Assembly: GCA_944326495.1 (NCBI GenBank)
Contig: CALVEE010000002.1
Location: 1 to 8,781 of the forward strand
DNA: 8,781 bases
Source: Candidatus Gastranaerophilales bacterium
GTDB taxonomy: Bacteria > Cyanobacteriota > Vampirovibrionia > Gastranaerophilales > Gastranaerophilaceae
Direction: 5' to 3'
A program made the translations under genes and the position numbers. Below, piece after piece: positions 1 through 7,405 of the stretch (the first letter of the stretch is position 1; the number at the start of each line of letters is the position of its first letter). The notes under the pieces were generated by a model. The model did not search any database. It saw only the letters and a program-made list of their open reading frames with translations, and was not told the origin of the DNA.

Positions 1-2764
1 GCCCCAAATCAATCAGATAATCAGCAATTTTTATTAAATCAAGATTATGCTCAATGATTAAAATAGTATTTCCATTATCAGCAAGCTGCTGAATAATTTT
101 AATCAATTTATCCAAATCATGCCAGTGAAGCCCGACAGAAGGTTCATCCAGAAGATAAAGTGTCTTGCCGGTTGCTCGTTTATTGAGTTCTGCTGCCAGT
201 TTAATCCTCTGTGCTTCGCCGCCAGAAAGGGTTGTTGCACTCTGACCGAGTTTAATATAGTCTAAACCGACATCATTAAGAGTTTTTAGCTTGTTTGCAA
301 TCTGTGGTATGTTTTCAAAGAATTCATACGCCTCTTTTACGCTCATCTCAAGCACATCGGAAATAGTTTTGCCCTTATATTTGACTTCAAGCGTCTCATT
401 ATTATACCTTTTCCCCTTGCAAACGTCACATTTTACATAAACATCAGATAAAAAGTTCATCTCGATTTTTAAAACGCCGTCGCCCGCGCAGGCTTCGCAC
501 CGTCCGCCTTTTACATTGAAGCTGAAACGCCCGGGCTTGTATCCTCTCATTTTTGCCTCGTTAGTTTTTGCAAAAAGCTCTCTTATCGGAGTAAACACAT
601 CTGTATAAGTTGCAGGATTAGAACGCGGTGTTCTTCCGATTGGCGACTGGTCGATATCAATTATTTTATCCAGATTTTCAAAACCCAGAATTTCATCCAC
701 GCCCTGCGGTTTTGGTTTATTTTTGCGAAGTTTATGGACAGCATATTCATAAATCAATTCCTGCATAAGAGTTGATTTGCCGGAGCCGGAAACGCCTGTT
801 AAAACGACAATTTTTCCTAATGGAATATCTAAATCTATGTTTTTTAAATTGTTTTTAAAAGCATTTCTAATCTGTAAATAATTACCATTCCCGGGGCGGA
901 TTCTCTCCGGTATAGGAATATAATACTCTCCGCTTAAGTATTTTCCGGTAATAGACTCTTCTGAGGCTATAATATCATCTACAGAGCCCTGTGCAATAAT
1001 GTTTCCGCCATTAACACCTGCTTTAGGACCAATATCTACAATATAATCCGCATTTCTAATCGTATCTTCATCATGTTCGACTACAATGAGCGAATTTCCC
1101 ATATTACGCAGCTTAAGCAGTGTCTTAATCAAACGGTCATTATCTCTCTGATGCAAACCGATAGACGGTTCATCAAGCACATACAAAACCCCGGAAAGCC
1201 CGCTTCCGATTTGTGTTGCAAGCCGTATTCTCTGCGCCTCTCCGCCCGAGAGCGTTCCGGAGGTGCGCGCAAGGTTAAGATAATTTAAGCCCACATCGCA
1301 CAAAAATTTAAGCCTTGCGCGCACCTCGTCCAGAATTTGTTTTCCGATTTTCATCTGGAAATCAGAAAGAGTCAGATATAAATCCGTAACAAATTCATAC
1401 GCCTTATCAACAGGCATAAGACAGAATTCATAAATATTTTTGCCGTTAATCCGAACTGCAAGCGGAAACGGTTTAAGCCTTGCTCCGCCGCATTTTTCGC
1501 ACGGAGTCGTAATCATATATTTCTCAATTTCGGCTTTCCAGTATTCGCTGTCAACATTATAATGCTTCATTAAGAAAGGAATTACGCCGATGAATTTTTG
1601 GAGTGTCGTTCTGTACCTGTGGCTTCCGAACTCCCTTATTCTCATCGGAATTCTATCCTCTGAACCATAGAGAATAATATTTTGATGCTCTTCCGGCAAA
1701 TCCTTAAACGGAATATCGAAATCTATATTATAAGCACTTTTTACCGCCGCTAAAACATCATCATAATAAGAAGTCGAGGACTTGCTCCACGGGTAAATCG
1801 CACCTTCTTTAATACTTTTAGTTCTATCAGGTATAACTAAATCAGGGTCAATCTTGAAATCGACTCCGATACCGCCGCACTTGTCGCAGGCGCCATAGGG
1901 AGCGTTAAATGAAAATATTCTGGGAGTAAGCTCTTCAAAGCTCAAATTGCAATCGGGACAGGCAAGTTTTTCGCTGTAAACTATTTCTTTACTTTCTGAC
2001 TTATTATTTGAAGTTCCGCTTTCATCCGATATACATTTACCCCCGTCTATAACATCAATATTTGTTACCCCGTCAGCTTTCTTTAATGCTATCTGAACAC
2101 TGTCTGCAATTCTTGATTTAGCAGCTTCTTTTACTACAACGCGGTCAATTACAACCGATATTGTATGCGCCTTGGTTTTTGCAAGCTTTATTTCATCCTC
2201 ATCAAGGTTATAAATCTCACCGTCAACTTTAACTCTTACAAAGCCTTCCTGTCTTAATTCTTCAAAAAGAGATTGAAATTCCCCTTTTTTTCCTTTATCA
2301 ATAGGCGCTAAAATCTGGATTTTAGTTCCTTCCGGAAGCTTGAGAATACTTGATACAATCTCATCAATGGTCTGGGGCTTAATCGGTTTTCCGCACTTTG
2401 GGCAATAAGGCGTTCCTATGCGGGCATACAAAAGCCTTAAATAATCATAAATCTCCGTAACCGTTCCAACCGTAGAGCGCGGATTGTTGCTTGTGGATTT
2501 CTGGTCAATTGATATAGCAGGCGTAAGCCCGTCAATATAATCTACATCAGGCTTATCCATCTGTCCTAAAAACTGGCGCGCATACGTAGAAAGGCTTTCA
2601 ATATACCTTCTCTGCCCTTCTGCAAAAATTGTATCAAATGCAAGCGAACTTTTCCCCGAACCTGAAACACCGGTAAATACAACGAGTTCGTTTTTCGGTA
2701 TCTCCAGCGATACGTTCTTTAAATTATGTTCCCTCGCGCCCTTAATCGTAATTTTATCTGACAT
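1..2764 (-). CDS. uvrA: UvrA, excinuclease ABC subunit A (C-terminus cut by window edge)
   Basis: UvrA is the cytoplasmic ABC-type ATPase that finds helix-distorting DNA lesions and loads UvrB in nucleotide excision repair. The visible 921 codons begin MSDKITIKGAREHNLKN. Two ABC modules are clear. The first has Walker A GVSGSGKS at residues 32-39 and signature LSGGEAQRI near 505. The second has Walker A GVSGSGKST near 655 and signature LSGGEAQRI near 846, followed by Walker B LYLLDEPSVGLH. Zinc-binding cysteines lie near 267 (CPDC, then CDKC) and near 755 (CEAC, then CDVC), as in known UvrA. The visible part ends IEHNLDLIKIADYLIDLG, the usual C-terminal motif, so against the usual length of about 940 only some 20-40 residues should be missing. 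A linker near residues 242-258, rich in Ser, Asn and Glu, is longer than in the E. coli protein. No SD precedes the ATG; a -10 box sits 6 nt upstream. Identity is near certain. Confidence 0.98.
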   Translation of the reverse strand, partial: MSDKITIKGAREHNLKNVSLEIPKNELVVFTGVSGSGKSSLAFDTIFAEGQRRYIESLSTYARQFLGQMDKPDVDYIDGLTPAISIDQKSTSNNPRSTVGTVTEIYDYLRLLYARIGTPYCPKCGKPIKPQTIDEIVSSILKLPEGTKIQILAPIDKGKKGEFQSLFEELRQEGFVRVKVDGEIYNLDEDEIKLAKTKAHTISVVIDRVVVKEAAKSRIADSVQIALKKADGVTNIDVIDGGKCISDESGTSNNKSESKEIVYSEKLACPDCNLSFEELTPRIFSFNAPYGACDKCGGIGVDFKIDPDLVIPDRTKSIKEGAIYPWSKSSTSYYDDVLAAVKSAYNIDFDIPFKDLPEEHQNIILYGSEDRIPMRIREFGSHRYRTTLQKFIGVIPFLMKHYNVDSEYWKAEIEKYMITTPCEKCGGARLKPFPLAVRINGKNIYEFCLMPVDKAYEFVTDLYLTLSDFQMKIGKQILDEVRARLKFLCDVGLNYLNLARTSGTLSGGEAQRIRLATQIGSGLSGVLYVLDEPSIGLHQRDNDRLIKTLLKLRNMGNSLIVVEHDEDTIRNADYIVDIGPKAGVNGGNIIAQGSVDDIIASEESITGKYLSGEYYIPIPERIRPGNGNYLQIRNAFKNNLKNIDLDIPLGKIVVLTGVSGSGKSTLMQELIYEYAVHKLRKNKPKPQGVDEILGFENLDKIIDIDQSPIGRTPRSNPATYTDVFTPIRELFAKTNEAKMRGYKPGRFSFNVKGGRCEACAGDGVLKIEMNFLSDVYVKCDVCKGKRYNNETLEVKYKGKTISDVLEMSVKEAYEFFENIPQIANKLKTLNDVGLDYIKLGQSATTLSGGEAQRIKLAAELNKRATGKTLYLLDEPSVGLHWHDLDKLIKIIQQLADNGNTILIIEHNLDLIKIADYLIDLG

Positions 2765-2770
2765 ACCAAA

Positions 2771-2776
2771 ATTATA
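2771..2776 (-). promoter_or_regulatory. -10 box of uvrA, probably leaderless
   Basis: On the minus strand a perfect TATAAT ends exactly 6 nt (TTTGGT) before the uvrA ATG. Transcription would then start at or next to the A of the start codon. No SD-like purine run lies between them, and no convincing -35 is seen at 16-18 bp. I found no recognisable LexA box. The leaderless reading is inference, supported by the same spacing at two other genes in the window. Confidence 0.55.
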
Positions 2777-2828
2777 CATCAAGATGTTTTCTTAAACTAC
2801 AAAAAATTGAGTGTGTTATTTTGACCCG

Positions 2829-2844
2829 CTATACAATTCTATAG
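2829..2844. repeat. 16-bp near-palindrome upstream of uvrA
   Basis: CTATACAATTCTATAG is an interrupted dyad: arms CTATA/TATAG around a central AATT, with one symmetric C/C mismatch. It lies about 53 bp upstream of the uvrA -10 box. It could be an operator, but it matches neither the cyanobacterial nor the Gram-positive LexA consensus I know, and AT-rich dyads of this size arise by chance. Confidence 0.25.
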
Positions 2845-2981
2845 AAATTATACTTTCTCCCGCACAGAGGTTTTGTCGGTGGTGCATACTTACCAGACAA
2901 TAACTTATAATTATATTATCTAAATAAACTGTTTTTTTAAAATTCATTTTATAATTTTTTATTTGTCTGTATTGACTACCC

Positions 2982-3048
2982 CCTCACCGCATCCGTAGTT
3001 TTCGGCTCCCGCCTCAAACACGGCTGCTCCTCTCCCGTAAGGAGAGGG
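2982..3048. repeat. GC-rich hairpin repeat, copy 1
   Basis: In the gene-free stretch between uvrA and the porin gene, the segment opens with CCTCACCGCATCC (2982-2994) and closes with CCTCTCC-cgtaa-GGAGAGG (3029-3047), a 7-bp stem with a 5-nt loop. A shorter relative lies at 7363-7393, with the same opening (one mismatch) and the same stem, but about 34 nt of intervening sequence are absent there. No T-run follows on either strand, so it is not a classical terminator. It resembles a dispersed intergenic hairpin repeat. The other parts of 2765-3192 are AT-rich with no ORF or RNA gene that I recognise. Confidence 0.6.
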
Positions 3049-3089
3049 AATAGTACCCTATGTTTTTATTTGGACACTAGTGCTCAAAA

Positions 3090-3099
3090 GGGGGGGGGG
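3090..3099 (+). repeat. Homopolymeric tract of ten G
   Basis: A run of ten G follows CTCAAAA in the intergenic region, about 93 bp beyond the stop of the porin gene. TGCTC before it and GAGCA after it could pair as a 5-bp stem with the G tract in the loop. Such a tract is rare in AT-rich DNA and prone to slippage or miscounting, so its length should not be taken as exact. Confidence 0.7.
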
Positions 3100-3113
3100 A
3101 GCAGGCGCCAAGC

Positions 3114-3152
3114 GTCCGGTGTTTCCTCCATTATAAGTATAACTGTCCGGTG
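3114..3152 (+). repeat. Direct repeat GTCCGGTG, two copies
   Basis: The octamer GTCCGGTG occurs at 3114-3121 and 3145-3152, 31 bp apart, between the G tract and the porin stop codon. It is more GC-rich than its surroundings and may belong to the same repeat-derived segment as the hairpin and G tract. No function is apparent. Confidence 0.4.
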
Positions 3153-3192
3153 AAAAGACAGAGTGAGCAGTTCAGATGCCGTATCAAATATT

Positions 3193-4347
3193 TTAAAGCA
3201 GAAGCTGTGTTCCGAGCATCAACCTGTGAGAATCTTCTAAGATATCATTTTGGCAAAAAACGTAGTTAAGCATTATTTTTACCGCCTGACCTTTTATAAA
3301 ATAATTAAGTCCGGCCGAATATTCACGCCTTATATCGTCTGAAAAATTCTTGTCCGGAATATAATGGTCATACCGCGCAAGCAGCTGCAGCTTTGGCGTA
3401 ATTTTGTACCCGACAGTTGAATAAAATCCTTCCGCCTGATTGGTTGAAATCATTCTTGCGCCGTTATATCCGTCAGCAGAAGCGTACTCAAAATTAGCCA
3501 TAAAGTTTTTGTATTCATAACCTGCATACAAGCCGCCTACAAAATAATCAGTAACATTATTTCCGGCAGTAATTCCCCCTCCAAGGGTAAGATTTCCGTA
3601 TTTACCCCTTGTTTTTCCAAGCGGTTTTAGATTAACCCATCCGGAGAATTCAGCCCCCGGGAAAAACTCTCTAAAATAAGTATCCGAACTATAACCGCCT
3701 AAATCGTATTCAATAAGGTCATAATTCCCTTTAACTCTCAACCCGACTTTTCTGGTATTACCAAAATTCCTTGATATTTGCGACCTCAAAATAAACGGAA
3801 TAATCGTATCCGAGCGCGAGCCTTCATAACCTGTCGGTGTCCTTGTATTTCCGAGGATTATTGTATGATGGGGAATTGAAGCATTAGCCACATAAATATC
3901 AATCGGCATAGTTTGAAGAAAGGAATACCCTTCAACAGGATCAAACCGGAACCTTGCTTCATAAAAGTTTTGCCCGCCCCTGAATTTCCCGTTAATACCG
4001 GCCTGAATTGCGTTAAAATCATATAGAGTATCTCCGCCCTCTGATAAATCCATATCGACTGCACCTCTATAATAGCCGAACAAATGCATAGTCTCAATCG
4101 GGCCTGAAGCAAATTTTTTGGTTAGAATTCCATCCAGCAGGTAAGCCGAACTATTTGTATCTTTAACCTCTTTAGCTTTTATATCCTGGATTTTTTCATA
4201 CAAAGTCAGCTCATCATCTTCATCAAAAATTTTACCGGCAGAAGCCTCTGGTTTGAGGTTATCATCGACTTCAAGAAGTACTTCCTCAATTGCAAAAGCA
4301 GAGAGAGGCAATATTAACAAAACAAAAACCAAAAGGAAATACTTCAT
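3193..4347 (-). CDS. Outer-membrane beta-barrel porin, OprO/P-like
   Basis: This 384-residue protein starts with a clear Sec signal peptide, a hydrophobic run ending LSAFA at residues 15-19 with probable cleavage before IEEV. Next comes an acidic, probably helical stretch (about 40-64). From about residue 84 to the end, amphipathic beta-strands with many Tyr, Phe and Gly alternate, as in a barrel of the phosphate-selective porin O/P family. Family-like traits include the strand LFGYYRGAVDMD, the segment LGNTRTPTGYEG, and the end HRLMLGTQLLL as a hydrophobic closing strand. A channel for anions or small solutes is the likely role, but the substrate cannot be read from sequence. No SD precedes the ATG; an extended -10 promoter lies 6 nt upstream. 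The gene is divergent from the 591-residue gene. The barrel is fairly sure, the exact family less so. Confidence 0.85.
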   Translation of the reverse strand: MKYFLLVFVLLILPLSAFAIEEVLLEVDDNLKPEASAGKIFDEDDELTLYEKIQDIKAKEVKDTNSSAYLLDGILTKKFASGPIETMHLFGYYRGAVDMDLSEGGDTLYDFNAIQAGINGKFRGGQNFYEARFRFDPVEGYSFLQTMPIDIYVANASIPHHTIILGNTRTPTGYEGSRSDTIIPFILRSQISRNFGNTRKVGLRVKGNYDLIEYDLGGYSSDTYFREFFPGAEFSGWVNLKPLGKTRGKYGNLTLGGGITAGNNVTDYFVGGLYAGYEYKNFMANFEYASADGYNGARMISTNQAEGFYSTVGYKITPKLQLLARYDHYIPDKNFSDDIRREYSAGLNYFIKGQAVKIMLNYVFCQNDILEDSHRLMLGTQLLL

Positions 4348-4353
4348 TTATTA

Positions 4354-4362
4354 ATTATAGCA
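4354..4362 (-). promoter_or_regulatory. Extended -10 promoter of the porin gene, probably leaderless
   Basis: On the minus strand TGC-TATAAT (TGn extended -10) is followed by 6 nt (TAATAA) and then the ATG, which puts the predicted transcript start on the start codon. A GGAGGGG run further upstream (about 4370-4377) precedes the -10 box, so it cannot serve as ribosome binding site for a transcript from this promoter. No TTGACA-like -35 is seen, which fits an extended -10 promoter. Confidence 0.6.
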
Positions 4363-4470
4363 CAATACGCCCCTCCTTCATTTAAATGATTTTTGCTATC
4401 TGTGTTAGTTTATTTGATTGATTTTTCCATAATCACTTATATTAATATAAATAAAAATACTATATAATGA

Positions 4471-4479
4471 TGTTATAAT
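4471..4479 (+). promoter_or_regulatory. Extended -10 promoter for the 591-residue protein gene
   Basis: TGT-TATAAT matches an extended -10 element and predicts a start near 4486, giving a leader of about 58 nt. That leader carries the SD AGGAG at 4531-4535, 8 nt before the ATG. Another TATAAT at 4463-4468 is an alternative. TTGACT at 4482-4487 looks like a -35, but no -10 lies at the right distance. The divergent porin promoter is about 110 bp away. Confidence 0.5.
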
Positions 4480-4543
4480 TGTTGACTTTAGCAGAAAGTT
4501 CATTAAACCAAATATATAAGTACAAGAAATAGGAGACCGCTTT

Positions 4544-6319
4544 ATGGGTATGGCAGCATCACAAGCCAGATATTTAGCACTGGTAGCACGTAAATCCAAT
4601 TGTGAATATGAAGGACAGCAGATAAATCAGGCAAGAACAGTTTTGTCAAACCAATCTGCAAATCTGTTTAACCAGATGTTAGGTTTAAGTGTTCCTGTGC
4701 CTCCAAGTACGCAGGATTTTACAAAAATGCAATACTCATTTACGGATGGTATTAATGAATCTACAATTGACAGCTGGCAGCAGCTTGCTTCTCCTGAAGA
4801 AGATTACAACTATGTTATAAATTATCACTACAACGCTGATGTTTATACAGGTTCTCAAAAGAAAATGAATGACCCGAAAGTTCAGTTTTCAGGTTCAATC
4901 CCAACTGACAGTACCGCTTATGCTGCGCAAATAACTGCAATACAAGAGGCTCAAAAAGAAATTGCCGATGCCCAGGCTGATTATGACGAAAAATTAGCTG
5001 CATACCAAACAAAACTAAGTGAAGCATCAAAACTCCAATCTTATGCAGACAGTTCAACAAGCGCAAATGTAAACAATGCTACGCTTAATGATGATGGGAC
5101 ATTTACCGTATCTACTACACAGGTAGATGACAATGGATATTTAATTTATGAATCAGCCGCCGGTTCCGATTTATATCGTTTTTATAAAGACGGGAATTTT
5201 TATATCAGAGTTGAAGATGGTGCAGGCGGATATACATATAATCTTGATGAAACAGAAGATAAGAGTCAGTATACTCCGGTTTCAGACCAAAAAACATATA
5301 CGCCTTACGCTTCGTTATCTGATGCTGATAAACAAATTCTGACCTCAGCCGTTGAAGCTTTAAAGGCTAACGGGGCATTAGAAGAAGATTTTGATTTGAA
5401 TGATGTTTATTATGACACCGCAAACCAAACAATAGCCTTTGAATCTGACTTAGGCTCATTAACCGGAGTTGGTACAGGTACAAAAACACTGCTTCCGTTA
5501 TATTATATGGATGATCCGGCAGGAAAAGATGATACAGCCACCTGGAAATCTATTAACGGAATGAATGATGAAATAGCAAACCTGAAAGCTTTATCTGATA
5601 CTGCAAAAGCACGTCTGGATTTAGCGCAGGCTACATTTGACGCAATGAGTGTTCCAAGTTACATAGGTAACTGCGAATTGAATGCATTGAGTGAATTAAC
5701 AGAAGATCAAATGGCTGAGATTGCACAGGTTATCAAGGACATGCAGGCTCAAGGTATTGAAACAAATCTGACAAAATGTTTTGATACTTTAGACGGAACT
5801 TATAATGCAGATACTTATTCCGGCGGTATTTACAGCTTTACCCAAAACGGAGTAACTTATTATACAACATATTATGATTTAGCCGAAACAGCAAACAGCG
5901 GAACCGGTATAAATCATATTGATAACCAGCAGAAGCTCGCATACTACAATGCAACATATGTTTCCACAAAAATAGAAAAAACAGAAAAAGCCCTTCTTGA
6001 GACTGACGGGCAGGGAAGATTTACTTCCGTAAGAATTGGCGATGATACAATTACTTATACGCTTAATATGGAAACAATAACAGACGATGCTGCTTATAAA
6101 GACGCAATGAATCAGTATTATTATGAAAGTGCACAGTACGATAAAATGGTTCAGGATATCAATGCAAAAACTTCTCTAATACAGCAGGAAGACCAGCAGT
6201 TAGAATTAAGATTGAAACAATTAGACACCGAACAGAATGCACTTTCAACAGAAATTGATGCAGTTTCTAAGATTGTTAAAGATAACGTTGAAGACTCCTT
6301 CAAGACATTCGGCGGATAA
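4544..6319 (+). CDS. Large coiled-coil protein with MGMAASQAR N-terminus, function unknown
   Basis: This 591-residue protein has no signal peptide or membrane segment. A conserved-looking N-terminal helix (residues 1-46, MGMAASQARYLAL then a Gln/Asn-rich part) leads to a Pro-rich turn (50-54). A long coiled coil spans about 124-167. A Tyr-, Thr- and Asp-rich region, probably beta-strand, covers about 180-330. Helices follow at about 334-368 and 383-405, then a second Tyr/Thr-rich part (420-510), and a C-terminal coiled coil (about 512-588) ends SFKTFGG. Helical ends around a variable middle recall axial or exported proteins such as flagellin and hook components, but I see no specific homology to them. 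The 110-residue protein at 8020 shares both end helices. From memory, this family is frequent among gut Gastranaerophilales hypotheticals. The start is set by AGGAG 8 nt upstream. The gene is real; its role is unknown. Confidence 0.93.
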   Translation: MGMAASQARYLALVARKSNCEYEGQQINQARTVLSNQSANLFNQMLGLSVPVPPSTQDFTKMQYSFTDGINESTIDSWQQLASPEEDYNYVINYHYNADVYTGSQKKMNDPKVQFSGSIPTDSTAYAAQITAIQEAQKEIADAQADYDEKLAAYQTKLSEASKLQSYADSSTSANVNNATLNDDGTFTVSTTQVDDNGYLIYESAAGSDLYRFYKDGNFYIRVEDGAGGYTYNLDETEDKSQYTPVSDQKTYTPYASLSDADKQILTSAVEALKANGALEEDFDLNDVYYDTANQTIAFESDLGSLTGVGTGTKTLLPLYYMDDPAGKDDTATWKSINGMNDEIANLKALSDTAKARLDLAQATFDAMSVPSYIGNCELNALSELTEDQMAEIAQVIKDMQAQGIETNLTKCFDTLDGTYNADTYSGGIYSFTQNGVTYYTTYYDLAETANSGTGINHIDNQQKLAYYNATYVSTKIEKTEKALLETDGQGRFTSVRIGDDTITYTLNMETITDDAAYKDAMNQYYYESAQYDKMVQDINAKTSLIQQEDQQLELRLKQLDTEQNALSTEIDAVSKIVKDNVEDSFKTFGG

Positions 6320-6339
6320 TAAAATAGCAGCATAAAGAG

Positions 6340-6468
6340 AAGTTTATAAGTTTAGAAGTTGAGTAGTTTATAAGAAATATAAATTGTTTTCAGCAAATAA
6401 ACTAAATAAACAAAAGTAATAAACTAAAATTTCTTCTTAACTCCTAAACCGCTCAACTTCTAAACTAA
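6340..6468. repeat. Opposed arrays of 8-nt repeats forming a long inverted repeat
   Basis: The left array (6340-6371) holds four octamers: AAGTTTAT, AAGTTTAG, AAGTTGAG, TAGTTTAT. The right array (6437-6468) holds four of opposite sense: TTAACTCC, TAAACCGC, TCAACTTC, TAAACTAA. The arrays pair over a perfect 15-bp stem (6349-6363 with 6452-6466), continued inward by GTTTA/TAAAC (6366-6370 with 6445-6449) and AAGAAAT/ATTTCTT (6372-6378 with 6429-6435). The loop has an 11-nt direct repeat AATAAACTAAA (6396-6406 and 6418-6428). No T-run follows, so it is not a simple terminator. The right arm ends 5 nt before the SD of the next gene, so in mRNA the fold might affect its translation. It fills most of the gap between the two large genes. 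Confidence 0.8.
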
Positions 6469-6482
6469 AAAAGGATAAAACA

Positions 6483-7340
6483 ATGTCATACAAGAACGAT
6501 GGATACTTAGTAATAGCAAACAGATTCGGCTCCGCCTCCGCTGATGCAAAAGTTATGCTGTATGAAACCTATGACAGGTTAAGAGACTTAACTGTTGCAG
6601 GTTCAGGCAGCTCCGGAACCGGTTTTGAGGCTGCAGGCGGATTTTTATACCAGCTTGCAAGCTTATTTGCTCCATCAGCATTTATGACAACCTTAGGCGG
6701 AACAACCGCAATGAATATCCCCGGAACATCTTACTGGAGCCAGTATACAGGCGGAACCGGAGGTACTACCGGCACCTATTCTTCTTTTGGAGTAAACAGT
6801 TTAGGTAATTATTCCGGCTTCCCGAGCGGTTATGCGGCAAACTATGGCTACAGGCAGAGCGGATATACAACAGGCGGCGCTTCATCTATCGGAGATTTAT
6901 TAACCGGTTTTGGGTCTTCTGACGGCGCAACAACCGGTTACGCATCAGGAATAGGAAGCATTGCAGATATTGCAAGCACGGCTGCGTACGGCGTTGGAAC
7001 CGCAAACGGCTACGGTATAGGAGCTGCAAATATACTTATGCCTTTAGCAGGTATTGTATCAGGCTGGGGCGGAATTATGACCGCTGCAGCGCCTTATTTG
7101 GGAGAATTTGGGCTTCCTGCAGTTGTTATGGGCAACTTGATGCAAGGAACAACTTCCGCTGCGCTTTCTGCTTATCAAACAGTTTCCAGCAACGTTATTG
7201 CAAACGCCGATACAATACTTTCACAAAAAGTCGCCAACATTGAAACTGTTTGCAAAATGCTTGATACTCAATCTGATGTCGTCAGAAAAATGCTTAAAGA
7301 TGATATTGAATCTGCAAGCAAAGATATTCAAGACTTGTAA
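6483..7340 (+). CDS. Glycine-rich protein with C-terminal helix, function unknown
   Basis: This 285-residue protein starts with a probable helix (residues 1-37, MSYKNDGYLVIANRF then a part with several charged residues ending YDRLRDLT). A Gly/Ser/Thr/Tyr-rich low-complexity region (about 39-180) includes TGGTGGTTGTYSS near 89-101. A hydrophobic small-residue stretch (about 181-222, ILMPLAGIVSGWGG) follows. A C-terminal helix (about 224-285) ends KMLKDDIESASKDIQDL. There is no signal peptide; the hydrophobic stretch might insert into a membrane or pack in an assembly. The tail resembles that of the 591-residue protein (K-x-L/V-K-D-x-I/V-E). AGGA at 6472-6475, 7 nt before the ATG, supports the start. 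It probably shares a transcript with the upstream gene, across the octamer inverted repeat. I recall similar MSYKNDGY proteins in Gastranaerophilales but know no function. Confidence 0.9.
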   Translation: MSYKNDGYLVIANRFGSASADAKVMLYETYDRLRDLTVAGSGSSGTGFEAAGGFLYQLASLFAPSAFMTTLGGTTAMNIPGTSYWSQYTGGTGGTTGTYSSFGVNSLGNYSGFPSGYAANYGYRQSGYTTGGASSIGDLLTGFGSSDGATTGYASGIGSIADIASTAAYGVGTANGYGIGAANILMPLAGIVSGWGGIMTAAAPYLGEFGLPAVVMGNLMQGTTSAALSAYQTVSSNVIANADTILSQKVANIETVCKMLDTQSDVVRKMLKDDIESASKDIQDL

Positions 7341-7362
7341 TAATTAGGGGCGCCGGTTAACA

Positions 7363-7393
7363 CCTCACCCCATCCCTCTCCTCAAGGAGAGGG
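7363..7393. repeat. GC-rich hairpin repeat, copy 2 (short form)
   Basis: CCTCACCCCATCC (7363-7375) overlaps a perfect 8-bp stem, CCCTCTCC (7374-7381) and GGAGAGGG (7386-7393), with a TCAA loop. It is the compact form of the repeat at 2982-3048. It lies 22 nt after the stop of the 285-residue gene and could stabilise that 3' end. The sequence after the stem is purine-rich (GGAGAAAT), not a T-run, so a classical terminator is unlikely on this strand. That purine run acts as the apparent SD of the following ORF. Confidence 0.7.
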
Positions 7394-7405
7394 GGAGAAA
7401 TATTT

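Noticed and set aside
1073..1288. 71-residue plus-strand ORF
   Set aside because: It lies wholly within uvrA on the opposite strand, has no SD and is low-complexity in places; a shadow of the real gene.
3858..4112. 84-residue ORF inside the porin gene, same strand, other frame
   Set aside because: The porin reading frame is clearly coding across it (signal peptide to last strand), so this is a frame shadow.
4482..4487. TTGACT as a -35 box for the 591-residue gene
   Set aside because: The nearest -10-like sequences (from 4513) are about 25 bp away, too far for a normal spacer; the upstream extended -10 fits better.
4405..4599. 64-residue minus-strand ORF overlapping the start of the 591-residue gene
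   Set aside because: It covers the promoter, SD and conserved N-terminus of a well-supported gene and has no family resemblance.
4544..6319. Annotation as flagellin or hook protein
   Set aside because: Only the general layout (helical ends, variable middle) agrees; no flagellin or hook motif is visible and no flagellar genes are nearby.
6349..6466. Inverted repeat read as a rho-independent terminator after the 591-residue gene
   Set aside because: The stem is AT-rich, the loop is over 50 nt, and an A-run with the next gene's SD follows in place of a T-run.
7374..7393. Hairpin read as a terminator of the 285-residue gene
   Set aside because: The stem is strong but is followed by GGAGAAAT and not by T residues; kept as a repeat.
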